Assembly: GCA_020631735.1 (NCBI GenBank)
Contig: CM036201.1
Coordinates: 71,629,253 to 71,693,252, forward strand
Origin: Saccharum officinarum
Lineage: Eukaryota; Streptophyta; Magnoliopsida; Poales; Poaceae
Direction of reading: 5' to 3'
DNA: 64,000 bases
The notes below the pieces were generated by a model, which was not told the origin of the DNA, did no database searches, and saw nothing but the letters and a program-made list of their open reading frames with translations. The position numbers were made by a program, and so were the translations under genes. Of this stretch, positions 1 to 15,065 are shown one piece after another. Position 1 is the first letter of the stretch. Every line of letters starts with the position of its first letter.

Positions 1-2080
<2,080 letters not shown>

Positions 2081-2218
2081 AACTGAGACCCATATCATGG
2101 TATCGCTAACGAGAGACCTGATGTCATGGCCCCCACCACCGTGGCATTATATTTTTCGGCCTTGGTCTTTCTCTTTTATCATCCACACACTCGCCTCCTC
2201 CCATTGCATCCCTGCCGC

Positions 2219-2962
2219 CAGTGGCGGACCTAGGATTTTAGAGTAGGGTATGCCCATGGCAAGAAAAATGTCACTGCCTACAAGGAACCAAATATGCATC
2301 CATGAATTTTGCAATTGACAATTACATTTGACAGAACATAGCAAAGGCCAAGGGGGTTCCAATTTTTATTACCTATGAATGAAGAAATTAAATCGAGGTC
2401 GGACAATCAGACTTCGGAGCTCTGGAGGCCAGATGGCGTTGGCCGAACGCTAGGGCCGCGGCGCGGGGTCGCCGGTCGCGCCGAGCGGGCAGTTGGCAGG
2501 GAGAGGAAGGGGGTGGAGGCCACCGGCCACCGGCCGTGGCGGGGGGCAAGGCGGCGAGGGGCGCACCGGTGCTGCGAGTGGCCGCGCGGGTGGAGGCGTG
2601 GGCGGGCGGCTAGCGGCTGCGCGGCGCGATTCCGCGTCTGTGAGTCCGTTGGTCGAAGTTGCTGGTGGCTTCCCTTCCCTACGACGGCCATATGGGTCGG
2701 GGCGAGTCAGGAGTGGGGAATTGTGATTAGGGCGTGGGAAGGCCAAATGGGTCATTGGGCCGTCCGGCCAGGTGTTGGCCTTTGGGCTGCTTTCAGTTTA
2801 ATGCGAATTACAGACAAAAAATAGCAAAGAATAGCAATTTTGAGACCTTAACTATATTGTATATGCATATACCTCTAAGAACTACTAAAAAATTTCCTAA
2901 AAATGTTGGGTATTGTTGGGTATGCCCGGAAATACCCGGGCACAACTGTATGTCCGCCCATG
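2219..2962. mobile_element. Non-autonomous hAT-like element with 8-bp TSD
   Basis: The element begins CAGTGGCGGACCTAGG and ends TATGTCCGCCCATG. Read inward, both ends share a GGCGGAC core, giving imperfect terminal inverted repeats. It is flanked by the same 8 bases, CCTGCCGC, at 2211-2218 and 2963-2970. An 8-bp TSD with CA-type ends fits hAT transposons. At 744 bp it has no transposase. The middle (about 2430-2770) is strongly GC-rich with several overlapping open frames and may be captured host DNA, but I recognise no gene in it. Confidence 0.75.
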
Positions 2963-2970
2963 CCTGCCGC

Positions 2971-5961
2971 TAATCCCACCCCGCTGGCTCCGCTATAACG
3001 ATGCTGGTGAGATCTACCCTTCCCCTCCCACTCTCCCTCTGGACCTCCTATATTTTTTTTTAGATATATAACTTTTGCTATCTACTTAGTTATACATTAT
3101 GTTTAGATATATAACAAAAGTAATAAACGTTGAAAAGCTAAAATGTCTTAGAATTTAGACTGGAGGATGCTTTTCTAAGTTCTAACTTATAGTATTGATA
3201 TACAACTGTTTATCGGTGGCCTCCAAGTAATTAAAGAGTAAAGACCACGGCTTCAAATGGGCATCCGCGTGGTGCACTGTCAGTGTGGTCTTTGTTGGCT
3301 TCCTCCGGCTCGCCTGGCTAGCTAAAAGCCTACAGCAACCCTCCCCAAAAGCAAGCGTGCTCCCCTACCAATTCCGCGGTTAGGCTCGCCGTCGCTCTCG
3401 CCGGCCGCTTCGATCGCTTCTCACTCCCCGCCCGGGAAAACGCCATCTATCTTCCACTGCATGCACGTCGCGCGCAACCGCGCTTCTTGCTTTGTCCTCT
3501 GTCTCCTTCAATTCCCAAAGACAACGGACGACGACGCTAGCTCCTTCCACACAGGCCGCGCGCAGTACGTGAAAAGAAAATCCAGCCACTGCAATAAGGG
3601 CCCGTCACTTCGCAGCACAGCAGCAGGAAGCCTACACCATTACGACGACCACGAGGACGAGAGCCTGCGACGTCGCAAGGTTGACGAAGGGTGGGCGGGC
3701 GTGCGCGTGCCATATATGCCGCTGCATGCTTGCTGCAGCAAAGATCATATTCATATCGGACGCGCCGGGAGACCTGGGGGCCGGCCGGCCTCGATCGACA
3801 CTCTGAAGGTTAGACGTCGCTGTGGGTTAATTACCGGCCAAACCTTTTGTGACGCAGCTAGCGAGAGCGGCCGGCCGCCGGGTTTTCAATCCTCGCAATA
3901 ACAACAGTCGCGGATGCATGCATGCAGAGAACCCTGTGCGGCTGTGCGTTCAAGGGCTGTCAGTTTCAGTCCCCGGGACACCGTCGCCCGTACTGTTCTC
4001 GTCTGCTGCGTGCCGCGCATTTCAAAATCGTCGCCGTTACGCATGCATGCATCCGTGTCCTCCAAGCTCCAACTCTCAGGTGAGGTCGTCCTGCATGTTT
4101 GAAACATGTATGTAAGGCAGCTCACAAAAAAGTGTTTGGAAAACAAAACATGAGAGCATATTATTCGTTCTCAATACATAATCCTTGTGCCAATTGAACT
4201 TCTTCTCTGACTCAGTGACCCTCACAGCTGTGCCCTCGCTCGCTCTCAGCTAGCAGTGACAGAGCAACGAATAAAGCCCAGGCACGCGCGCGCTACGACC
4301 ACCACCGAACCCGGCTCGATCTCTTACCATGCATCCATCAATTCCGATCCACGTCGTCCTCCACGCGCCTCCCGCCCGGCCGTAGCCCACGGCTTTTGGA
4401 GCCCTTCCTTTCCCGGCGACGTCGCGCCGACGCATCGGCGCGGTGCGGCGCGCGCACCGCCACACAATCCAAACGGCCGGGCACAATCATCACGTGCTCC
4501 TTTCCTTCCCGGGGCGTGGCCACGTCCCTCCCTCCATCTGCTGCTGCTCCCTGCCGTGCCGGTCAGCCATGCTCATACAGCGTCCCGTGGGATCGGCCGC
4601 GACCGCGAGCGACATAGCAGCACGGGACGGATCAGAACCCCTCTGTGTTCGCATCTGTGTCGGACCCACCAGAGAGCAGTGTGCAGGCCCGGCCAAGCGC
4701 CCAGGCAGTCCCATGGATGATCCGGTTCCGGTCCGGGGTGTGTGCCACTGCCACGGCGATCGACCAGCGTACGCCGCGTTCGGCGTGGCGGACGCTTGTC
4801 AGCACGCAGTTCGCGGCTGGCCGTCCCGCGACACGGACGGACGGAATCATGGACGGGTCGCCATCGCCCATATGCATCGGATCCCCTCGTCGCCGCCGGG
4901 CGTACGGCAGCGGCGCGGCAGTGGACGGGGTTGGAGTTTTGAAAGACTGACAGCGATCGCGACCAACGGCGTGCCGGCGGGCCGGGTAGTACGCGTAGTA
5001 GACGTAACACGATATCGATATGCATGCATGGACGAGCATGGGTCCATATATAGAAGACAGCAATAACATGCATGTAGCTACGACCGACGACGACTATATA
5101 TTAAGACTGTAGCGAGAATACCGACGTGTGAACGAGCGGAGCTACTAGCTAGCTAGATCTGAGGGTATGGTCCTTGTTGCTCACTGCGTGCTTTGATCCG
5201 ATTAGCTAGTCTCCGAGCAGAGATCGGATGGACGAAGTGATGGTGGTGTGATAACAATCGGCCAGCCAGCCATGAAGACTATCCAAGAACTGAATTGCAC
5301 CGACCATGCTGCCTCTCAACATCGTTCTCACCATGCCACGGCCGGCTCCACGCGTATCGATCCGTCACTCTATCAGCCCGTATTTCTACATGCACTGCAC
5401 GGGATAGTATTTTCAGACAAGCATCAGAAATTCATATATAACTTAGGGTCCATAGCTAATAAAAAAAACTGCTTATACTTACTCTATCTAATTTGTTCAT
5501 ATTCTCACACAATGCTCAAGTCACACAGATACATCCTTATTGTTTACTTGTCGGGAAAAAAACTTCTATCCACATATATTGCACCTCCATGTGTTTTATT
5601 GAAATCATAGCCGCCTAAGCCATGTGTTTAGCGTTGAAGCTAGTAGATATGATCGTCATTTTGTGCATAAATGTGTTGATGTGTATATGTTCAATTAGTT
5701 TTAGATCAACTCTGCTAGAAGTGGATACTTTACAATCACATACAATTGCTTTGGGACGCTTCTTATAATGACAGGTAATCTAGGTGCAAATATGAAGGGG
5801 GTTACTTTAGGCTACCTGTAAAAATAGTGGGTGTGATGTAAACATTGGGTATGTCTTTAGATTATTATTTTTCATATTGTCATGGATAGATTTTTTTTTA
5901 AAGATCCGGCAAAGCCGTCTTATATTACTAAGTAGGAAGCAGATACATGCGCAAGAGGCGC
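2971..5961. other. Intergenic region, no gene recognised
   Basis: About 3 kb between the hAT-like and CACTA elements. It is GC-rich between 3300 and 5100, with many ATGCATGC and CTAGCTAG runs typical of grass non-coding DNA. Open frames up to about 200 codons on both strands overlap each other and match no family I know, so I treat them as chance frames. It could contain promoter or UTR sequence of a gene that has been lost or lies elsewhere. Confidence 0.5.
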
Positions 5962-5984
5962 AATCACTACTGGAATCGCGCGAT

Positions 5985-6430
5985 TTGCCTAGTGCCGCAG
6001 GCACTAGGCAAAGGCCCAAAAACACTAGGCAAACAGTTTGCCTAGTGTCACACTAGGCAAACAAGGTCGGCAGAGGCGGACTAGGCAAAGAGCACTTTAC
6101 CGAGTGTCAAACCTCGGACACTCGGCAAAGTGTTTGCCTAGTGTCAAGGACACCACTCGGCAAAAGTATTCCACTGACGGTGGAAATCGTAACGGACGTT
6201 TTGCCTAGTGTCGGAGGTCGGACACTCGGTAAAGTATGCAAGGTTTGCCTAGTGCCAGGCGTCCGACACTAGGCAAATATGTTAAGCTTTGCCTAGTGTC
6301 AGGCCCGTCTACACTAGGCAAATATGCCAAGCTTTGCCTAGTGTCAGTTTCCTAACACTAGGCAAAGCCTGATCCCAGGTGTGCCACGTGTGGCCCCTTT
6401 GCCTAGTGTCAGACCCCTGACACTAGGCAA
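5985..6430. repeat. Left subterminal repeat array of the CACTA element
   Basis: Multiple copies of TTTGCCTAGTGTC and its inverse GACACTAGGCAAA, plus variants TTTACCGAGTGTC and GACACTCGGCAAAG, arranged as short inverted pairs. In En/Spm elements such repeats bind the TNPA-type protein. Confidence 0.9.
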
Positions 6431-6652
6431 AGTAACCAGAAGCTGAATTTTGTTTTATTATTCCATTTGCGACACAAATATAAATCATATTCAAACACCA
6501 CAAATATATCACATGAATCATAAATAAGAACCACATGTTCACATATATCACATGTTCATACCAAAAGTCCAAATGTGCCACAAGTTCACAAGTTCATAAG
6601 TGCACAACCAAATTTCTTAACAAAGTTCACAACAAGCTGATCACGACGATTG

Positions 6653-9123
6653 TCAAGGGTGAAGAGGCCCGTGGTTTGATGCTCCAGGCGACCCTTCCAC
6701 TTGATTCAGCTCAAGCTGTAGTGCCGGTGACGTTCCAATCTGTGAAGTCGGCGACCCTTCCACTTGATTCGGCTCAAGCTGTGGTGCCGGCGACACTCCA
6801 ATCTGTGAAGCCGGCGACCCTCCAATTTGATTCGATGCCACGCCCGATTGATGCTGAAAAAAATGAAAAGGATACCGTCAATAAAAAATTTCGACAGAAC
6901 CTCCCCTGCACGGAGAGGTTTCCAACCCCTGCAAGAAAACAAACGGCACGATGACCGTCAAGAACATACATATCAATACACCGCCACCAACACCACCACC
7001 ACCCGAACACCACAACTGCCACCACCACACCACAACAACAACCGCCGTCACCACCAACACCATATTGTATGTTTGAGATTGCATATTTTTTCTAGTGTGC
7101 CCTATGTCAAGTTGGAACATAATAAGTAATATAGTGGTACTCACAGGAGTAGCTGCTTGAGGAAGTGGCAAGACTAGGCTAGCTGGCATGGTCCGCCCCA
7201 TAGCGGCGCCAAGAGTGGACACAAACCCCACCAGCTCCTCTATCCTCTGTCGTTGGGCCTCCCGCTCTTCCACCGCCCTCGCTTCCATCTCCTCGCGAAG
7301 CCTCCTTTCTTCTAGCAGTTGGGCCTACAACATTTGACCCCCAATGTTAAAGTAAGGCAAAGGTATGTAAAAATCAATAAGCAATGAATAAAACAGAAAT
7401 TACCTGGAGTTCGTTGACAAGGTGCGAAGCAGTGGTTGGCCGTGGACGTATGGCCGGGCTTGCGCTCGTGCTCCGTGCTCGGATTTGGGAGAGGGTGGGA
7501 GTAGAGGACGTGTCGATGACACCATCACCCATCCAATACCGCCCATGCTTCTTGCCACCTCCCACCCTCATGATGATCTCTCCGTCAAAGTCATGGGCGC
7601 TTGGATCGTACTCTGGCCCATGGACCGCCCTTGCCATCTCAGTATACTAACTAAGATGGCTATGGACGGTCGCGTTGCTATATGCCGAAGGAGGGTCATC
7701 CGGGTTGTAGGAGACGTTGGATTTCGCCTTGCCCTTGTGGGCCATGGCATATGCCATGAACTGGGTAACCGGCTGCCCACCATGTGACGATGACTGTGAG
7801 AAAAACAGCAAGATGATTAGAAATCATGCAACATACAACGTTATAATAAAAAATGGATTCTCATACCCAAGTTTGCGCGTATCCGTTGAGGCTGCGGTTG
7901 CCTTGATGGTGTGGTACACCTATCATCTGCAAATGGCGCTCCCGACAAGCTTTGTGCTAGGCAATCCATTCGGGGTCCAACCACTTGTCCACCATCATCT
8001 CCCAGCATCGGGGATCCCCGGAGCACCAGCACGGAACCACCTACAAGCCATGAAGTATATGACATATAAGAAGTTAAATTAAAGCTATCAGCACTGCATT
8101 ATTAATGTTCGAATACATTTACCTTCATGAACTCTTCCTTGGTTAGTGCCATATCTCTTGCTTCTTTCTTCATGACCTTCGTTGCAAGGTAGGACCCGTG
8201 GTATGTTATGATGGCCTGGATGCGTGCCTCGTAATGCAGCTGCTTCACGAGTCTTTTACATGCTTTGGTTAGCACCACATCCGCTGTGTCCTCAAAGCCT
8301 TCCTGAAGTCTGAAGAAATCCTGCATATACACATGAAGTATTCATTCATTATTTCAAAAAATGTCCAATGAATGCGATGTATTAAACAATGTAGTGCGAG
8401 GAAGACTTACCCACAGCTCAACCTTCACCCACTCCGCCTTGTTGGGGAATGTCTTGCCAAGCAGATTTGTAGCATCGGGGGCGTTGGCGTAGTGGGCAAA
8501 CGTGTAGGGCGGCTCCTCTCTCCCGGTGAAATGGACCAAGACAGGGAAGTGTTCCTTGACCAGAAGGCCAAGGATGCCACTGACCTTGCGTGTGTGACAT
8601 CCTGCAGACTCTACAACCGTCCAGCCCCTGCACAAGTTATTAAGAATAATAGTTAGCTTCTAGTGTGATTTTTGAACATATCATTTGAAGTAGCGAAAAC
8701 ATGTTAATTTACTTACGTTTCTCCGTCGGGTGCAATCTTCGGGTGTCTGTAAGAAGGTATTGGCTGCGTAGGGAGGCTCGCGGGACCTCGCAAGTACACA
8801 CTCGGCGTACCAGAGGAAGCCGAACCCGTTGCTGCCTCCTCCTCGACCTCTTCCTCCCAGTCCTCGTCCTCCTCCCGCTCGTCCTCCTCGTCCTCCACCC
8901 TCTCGTCCTCCTCGTCCTCCACTCGCTCCTCCTCGTCCTCCACCCGCTCCTCCTCCTGCGGCAGCGGCAACTGCTCCTCCTGCGACCGCCTCCTGCGACC
9001 GGTGCTGCTGCTCCTCCTCCTCCTTTGCGACGGCATCGATAGGTCCTCATCTGCAGTGGTGTCTAATGGGTGTGTTCTTTGGTAGATTGAGCTGACCCTC
9101 CTATTTTGACGCCCGCCCGCCAT
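6653..9123 (-). pseudogene. Transposase_24 (Ptta/En-Spm, TNPA-type) gene, seven exons, two nonsense codons
   Basis: Reading right to left. Exon 1 (from 9123) encodes a very acidic tract of Glu/Asp/Arg repeats, preceded by an Arg-rich stretch, and ends at a GTAAGT donor near 8713. Exon 2 (about 8635-8413) includes GWTVVESAGCHTRKV. Exon 3 (about 8320-8125) encodes DFFRLQEGFED onward. Exon 4 (about 8045-7865) has the family signature HKACRERHLQM followed by HHQGN. Exon 5 (about 7795-7404) starts near SSHGGQP. Exon 6 (about 7326-7144) is a charged helix, EERRLREEMEARAVEERE. The last exon (about 6853-6653) has tandem NQxxGSPxSQIG peptide repeats. In-frame TAG codons at 7957-7959 and 7647-7649 interrupt it. 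In the family this DNA-binding protein recognises subterminal repeats. Exon borders are inferred from GT/AG sites by eye. Confidence 0.8.
6860..7140 (-). other. Last intron of the TNPA-type gene, with a conserved TTTCG(A/G)CAG block
   Basis: The intron lies between a GTGAGT donor near 7141 and a TTTTTTTCAG acceptor near 6854. Near 6886-6960 it carries a block (TTTCGACAGAACCTCCCCTG, then ACGGCACGATG) that recurs upstream of the TNPD gene at 13455-13530. It also holds a CCACCAC-rich run at 6980-7055. Confidence 0.6.
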
Positions 9124-9240
9124 CTTTGATCAATCACCTGCAATCAAAAACAAAAAAACAATGTTGTATTAGAAATAACATAATTACATAAAGGCAAAAG
9201 GAACAAACTAAAATTACAAAATAACATATTATTACATGTA

Positions 9241-12200
9241 TTAAAAATAATCTTCATGATCGGGATTAGCTAGATCATAAGTCTCATCATCACTATCAAT
9301 CATGTCGAAATACTCGACACTATCCGAAGGGGGGATGTTGTCAACATTATCTTGGCCTAACTGTAATCGGTCAAGCATTTGTAAGTCCTCATTTAGCACC
9401 TCGTCTCCAGCGTTGCCTGCATCAACCCATTCATTGTCTACTTCCATTCCAATCGCTTCGGTTAAGTCTATCTCAAACCTTCCTTCCAACCCCTCTTCTT
9501 GGAAGAATTCTCCATCATATGTGTTTGGGTTAAATGTATAATCTTCATCGTTTGGCAAAGGTAGTTTACCGTGTGGTGATACCTTGTGCACAATATCCCA
9601 ACCATTAAGATTTTCTTTGTCTTGGCATGCGTATGGGAGATAATAAACCTGTGTGGCCTGTTGGGCCACAACATAGACATCGTCTCCTGGTAAGATAGAA
9701 TCTTGTCGAATTTCAACTACCCCAAGACTAGCCCAAGTCCGTCTCATTACTGCAGGATCAAACCAATGGCATTTGAATATAACAGGATTAAGAGGCCTGC
9801 AACCATGAAAGCTGAGTTCGTATATTTCTTCAAGTCTTCCATAATACTCGACCCTATCTTGGTCGGTCGTAAAAACTCCAGTACTTGTGGTTTTTCGATT
9901 GGGCTGACTCTGCTCGTAGCTTGATGTGCGAAAGCGATATCCATTCACGTAATAACTAGTAAATGACTTCACCTTATAAGCAAAGCCATTGGCAACCTGT
10001 CTCAACTCGGCCATCATGGATGCATCGGTTTGGCCCTGCAAGCTCGAGCAAGATAGATCGTTTTATATTTCACATGTACAAGCAACTTAGAATGTGAAAG
10101 TACAAGCTAAATTGGATGGTGCCTTCTTTTTAAACCAAGAAATGAAGTCGGGGCTCCCATTTCCAGCACCCTGTCTAAGAAGGGTATCCCATTCCGGAGG
10201 GGTAGGTTCCCTTTGTCGATGCCAGGTTTGACGACAAAATTCCCTATAGCAACGAGACAAAAAGGGGTTGGCCAATGAGTGATGACGTTATGAATCAAGT
10301 TCGTTGAGAACTTACCCCAAGTATGGCTCGACTTCGTCAAGGTTGATCAACACATACAGCATGATACTACGCCACTCTTCAGGTTGCAACACTTTGGTGG
10401 TCGATGCACTTGCGCTTCCGAGTTGCCCTCGAAAAAGGCTGAGGTTCGATTCATTTTCCCCAACATTGTAACGAGGGGGAGGATTATGGATGCTAGGAAG
10501 GTTTTCAGCATAGTATGTTGTTGTGAAGTTTGACACCTCCAGAACGGATGCCTCTGCAATGGAAGCCTCAATTCTGGCTTTATTTCTACATTTTTTTCGA
10601 AGAACCTTTAGACATCTCTCGATTGGATAGCACCAATGGAACTGCACGGGCCCCGTCATTCGTGCCTCATTCGAGAGGTGCAAAATCAAATGCTACATCG
10701 GCAAGAAGAAGCCGGGGGGAAAGATCTTCTCCAACCTATAGAGTAACAAAGGTGCCGCTCTATCCAAGTCATCAATCACGGTTCGAGATAACTCTTTGGC
10801 ACACAGTTGGCGGAAGAAATAGCTCAACTCTGCCAACACTAGCCAGACATTCTCAGGGACAAAGTCTCGAACCATAGCTGGAAGATGCCTCTCAATCCAT
10901 ATGTGGTAGTCATGACTCTTCATCCCTAGGACTCGCAGAGTAGATAAGTTCACTCCCCTCCTCAGATTCGCTGCATATCCATCAGGGAACATTAACCTCT
11001 GGATCCATTCAAGTACTTTTCTCCTTTGGTCCCTGCTCAAGACAAAATCGGCCTTAGGCCTTATCCATTTCTTGCCGCCTCTAGGAGGACGCATATGTTG
11101 ATTTGGTCTATCACATAATGCTGCCAGGTCGACTCTAGCCTTAGGGTTGTCTTTGGACTTATCAGGAATGTCCATGAGTGTAGCCTAAAGTGCCTCGGCG
11201 ACATTCTTTTCAGTGTGCATTACATCAATGGTATATGGCAAGAGAAGATCATTAAAATAGGGGAGCCTCGTCAAGCCCGACTTATGTGTCCACATATGTT
11301 GCTCACCATATCCCACAAAACCACCTCCTTCGTTGGCCACGAGAGCATCTATCTGAGCATGAACCTCGCCACCAGTCATCATGTGTGGTGGAGGATTTGT
11401 CTCTACGACACCTTTTGTGAAGTTCTTTATGTCTTGTCTAAAAAGATGGTCCATAGGGAGGAATTGATGATGTTTGTCGAATGACGAATACTTGCCACCC
11501 TTCTGCAACCAAATGAACCTCAGAGCTGCCTTGCATACTAGGCATGGGAACTTCCCATGAACGCACCACGCGCTGAATATCCCATATGCCAAGAAGTCAT
11601 GCATGGAGTACTGGTACCAAACACGCATTTTGAAGTTTCTCTTTGTAGCCCGGTCGTATGTCCATACCCCGTCCTCCCAAGCAAGGATCAATTCATCAAT
11701 AAGAGGCTCCATGTACACACCCATGTTATTCCCCGGATGTCCAGGAATTATCAATGACAAAAAGATGTTCTGTCGTTGAAGGAGGACGCCGGGGGGAGAT
11801 TGAGGGGGATAACGAAGATGGGCCAACAAGTGTACGGAGCAGACATCTGACCATAAGGATTGAACCCATCTGTTGCCAGCGCAACACGTACATTACGAGC
11901 CTCTTCAGCTTTGTCATTATGAATGCAATCAAAGTGGGTCCATGCTTTACCATCGGAGGGATGTACCATCTTGTCTGGATTGTATCGTTTGTCCTCTTTG
12001 TGCCATCTCATCTGTTTCGCGGATTCCTCGGTCATATATAGACGTTGCATCCTCGGTAGGAACGGAAGGTACCAAAGGACTTTAAACGGGATAGAAAGCT
12101 GCCTCTTCTGGCCATCACCAGAGTCAACCTCAAGGTACCTGGAGGATTCACACTTTGGACAGTATTTTGCATCCTTGTGATCTTTCCTAAATAGGACACA

Positions 12201-12848
12201 CCCCTTCGGACAAGCATCTATCTGGTCATATGGCATTTTAAGTGCACGAAGCACTTTTTGAGACTCGTACATGCTCTTTGGTAGAATGTGGCCCTCAGGA
12301 AGCAGGCTGCCAATGAGGGCCAACATACCATCGTAGGCTTCTCGACCCAGGCTAAACTGGGACTTGAACCCCATTACACGTCCAATGGCATCTAGTTGAG
12401 AAACCGTTGTCCTATCGTGCAGAGGTTTCTGTGCTAACTCCATCATGTCGTAGAATGCCTTTGTTGTTGCATCCATCTCCTCCAACCTACGTCCTTCAAC
12501 ATACTGTGCTTCGTGAAAGTCATCTAACATGTCCGCTACCCCGGCATCAGCATCGAAACCCTCCAGACGTGGTCTCACTGCCTCCTCTCTCATACGATGG
12601 CCTTCACCATGGTGGACCCACCGGGTATAGTTCGGCGTGAACCCATTATTCACTAGATGTTTACCCACATTCACCTTGTTTTGCCTTTTTCTGTTTGCAC
12701 ATTTGCTGCAGGGACACAAAGCTTTAATAGGTCTGCCACCAGCCTCGCCAAAAGCCGACTCCAAGAACTCATCCGTTTTGCACATCCATTCTTTGGTGAA
12801 ATCAACCTTGCTTCTGTGGCCCGTGTACATCCACTCACGGTCATCCAT
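9241..12848 (-). pseudogene. TNP2/TNPD-type CACTA transposase, decayed
   Basis: The catalytic transposase of the CACTA element. The start at 12848 opens the transposase-associated zinc-type domain (MDDREWMYTG; CPCSKCANRK), followed by the Tnp2 domain through about 11200, a DUF4218-like part (about 11175-10320) and a DUF4216-like C-terminal part (10030-9241, YYVNGYRF). A short intron at 10244-10315 has GTAAG and TATAG borders and restores the frame. A second intron lies near 10090-10030. Damage: a one-base loss in the C run at about 11791-11796 shifts the frame, and there are TAG stops at 11185-11187 (after NVAEAL) and 10693-10695 (after FFLPM). No functional product is expected. The protein family would cut at the CACTA ends. 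Confidence 0.88.
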
Positions 12849-12950
12849 CCTCTAACATATGTATCAGCGAGTAATATAAGCATCAATTGCATCTACACGG
12901 TGTTCCTACCATCTAATAGGTGAGGATAGGTCCTAATCCCACCCGTAGAT

Positions 12951-13130
12951 GCGTAGATGAGATTAGTTTTCATGATCTACTCCTATCTAAGAATGAATTT
13001 CGGCAGCACCTACCTGTTGTTCTCCAAATACATGTCCTGACAAGGAGAGTGTATCCGGAGAACAACAGGGAGGTGATACCGAAACTCTATCTCGGATAGG
13101 AGTAGACCATGAAAACTAATCCATCTACGC
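12951..13130. repeat. Hairpin (foldback) element upstream of the TNPD gene
   Basis: The left arm, 12951 to about 13025 (begins GCGTAGATGAGATTAG, ends CTGTTGTTCTCC), is matched by the inverse of the right arm, about 13057-13130. The arms are roughly 75 bp at about 85-90 percent identity by eye, with a loop of about 30 bp. It sits just 5' of the transposase start at 12848, so it would lie in the promoter or 5' UTR. It could be a small MITE insertion or a regulatory foldback. Confidence 0.8.
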
Positions 13131-13656
13131 AGCCGCGGGCTGTCCAAAAAAACGTGGACAATTCAAAACACATACGGTTATCGATATGCAAAGATTTGCA
13201 TACCTCCAACCGTATGTATTTCGAACGGGAGATGCCTAACTGGGCTTCGCCACCTACAACCATGATACGAAAAGAGGGGTTATACCTAAGGTGGCGGTGG
13301 AGTCAGGCTAGCAGGGCCGTGGAGGGTCGGTGCAGTGGCAAGGCGACGCGGTGCAGGCAGACCGACACCGGTGAGGAAGACGATCGGGGTCGCCTCTGGT
13401 CCTTTCTCACCTTCTTTTTCCTGCAAATTAAAACAAAACAAATTAAGACGCCTAAAAATTTCGGCAGCACCTCCCCTGTACGGTGAGATTCTCAAAACCT
13501 GCAATGAACCAACGGCACGATGGCCGCTAAACACATATATATCAAGGGAAGCAATTACATCTACTAACACAACAACTAGTACTAACACAATCACCACCAA
13601 CATCATCATTTATCCATCCTATGCATATTTGTACCACTACTTCTCGTACACCATCA

Positions 13657-13730
13657 CTACTACAGAATTTAACTGTAGGGGCGGCTCTAGAGCCTCTGTA
13701 GGGGCGGCTATCGCATATACTACAGGTGCA
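13657..13730. mobile_element. Possible fragment of a second CACTA-family end
   Basis: The sequence CACTACTACAGAATTTAAC followed by two copies of TGTAGGGGCGGCT resembles the terminus and subterminal repeats of another CACTA family. No matching opposite end or TSD was found nearby, so it may be a nested relic or chance. Confidence 0.3.
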
Positions 13731-14949
13731 TTTCATAAACAAACACACAAAATAATACAAGCATGCGAGTATAAGTAGTAAAAACAAATATCTACAGGAA
13801 GCAATCAGATATATATCTATATATTTCTGCAATTGCATTCCCACCAAGAAACAAATCTGTATGCTCCAATTGATTGTTCCATTCCAATTCATAACTTGGA
13901 AATAGGCCTTACCAAACAGGAAGGAAATCCAAAAGATCAACATGACCTTCTGTCTCAACAAAATACACCAGTAGTGGACAAGATCCTTTCTAGCCTGCAA
14001 CATAGAACCAATAAGGCAAATTAGTCAGTAAACTGTGAAAAAACAGAACAGCTAATCAAAGCAGTCATGCTACTCGAATTGAACATGAAAGAAAGGTTCG
14101 GTGCCAAGCTCACAGCTGGTCTCTAGAAGGATATGCAGGATTGGAATGTGAAGGCATGTCCAATTCAGAAGAGAGGAGTGTGGCATAACGTAATACGAGC
14201 TTTTCATCTAGTAATAAGCATGCACAAGGAAGAGGCTGTAGCCATAGAGTTCTGTTGAACAAGAAGATTAGTAAATGGATTTCGTCAGTTGATCAATCAG
14301 GTTACTACAGGATGAACTGTTCCAGCATTCTGTCGACCATCAAGCGCGCGGTGGAGGACGAGAGGCTAGTAGAAAATACAGAGCAGAGTAAAACCCAAGG
14401 CTAATAGCCATTCCATTCTGAACAGATCATCCTGAAACAGCCATTCCATTCTGAACAGAGCCACACCCAAGGCTAACCACAAACTGTCTTGATGGATATC
14501 AATAGAAAACAAAATATACAGTTAAAATAGATGAGTGCTCAGGGAATTTTCAGCATATACAGTTAAAATTTGCCTAAAACCCATGCATATATATACATTA
14601 AAAAAACACTTTACAAACAGGCTTTTCTGAACAGGTGATCTAGACTCGAATAAGAAAAGCTACCACGGAGGCCTAAGAACCGAAAGAACGGCATTGCTTA
14701 TGCCCAACAGATCACGATTAGTAGTTATGTGAGCAAATCACGCTCCAACCTACCAATCAAATGTGAGCAGTTCACTGGTATAACCAAAGCAGTAGCACAC
14801 ACGATGGATCCATGTAATCACAGTACAACTACTAACTGCTCGGGCAACGGCAATCCCATGCAATCGCACAAGCTCGTCTCCGCTGACTGCAGCGATGCGC
14901 GACCATTTGTTGCAGCGTCGAATCAGATGGGAAACGGGGTGAGTCGGGC

Positions 14950-15065
14950 ACTGTTACCTTGCCGGAGCGCTTGAGGAGGGCGGAGTAGGCCTTGACGAAC
15001 TCGTGAGGGTTCCTTCACCGTCCTCGCCGTAGATGCCGCCGGCGGCGGTGGCAGCTCCTCCACCA
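14950..15065 (-). pseudogene. RPS19: Captured 40S ribosomal protein S19 first-exon fragment
   Basis: Reading the minus strand, one frame gives AASTARTVKE. After a frame break another gives [18 protein letters not shown], ending exactly at a GTAACA splice donor (about 14957). Together these match the start of plant ribosomal protein S19, where [25 protein letters not shown]-like sequence opens the protein. The break fits loss of about 5 bp between the two parts. Upstream, two AAACCCTA telo-box motifs (about 15225 and 15305) resemble ribosomal-protein gene leaders. No second S19 exon was seen at lower coordinates, so only exon 1 and some intron or leader seem to have been captured. No initiating Met is obvious. 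Confidence 0.65.

Noticed and set aside
4443..5073. Overlapping frames of 100-200 codons on both strands
   Set aside because: GC-rich DNA with no family signature; several mutually exclusive frames on both strands indicate chance.
5990..6430. CRISPR-like or satellite reading of the short repeats
   Set aside because: Spacing is irregular and in both orientations, and the repeats lie at a CACTA terminus, so they are subterminal binding repeats.
8709..9095. Pro-rich and Arg-rich frames opposite the acidic exon
   Set aside because: Shadows of the Glu/Asp-rich first exon of the TNPA-type gene.
13966..14003. Possible later S19 exon on the minus strand (ARKDLVHYW...)
   Set aside because: Only a few residues resemble S19 and the rest does not align; treated as intron or unrelated sequence.
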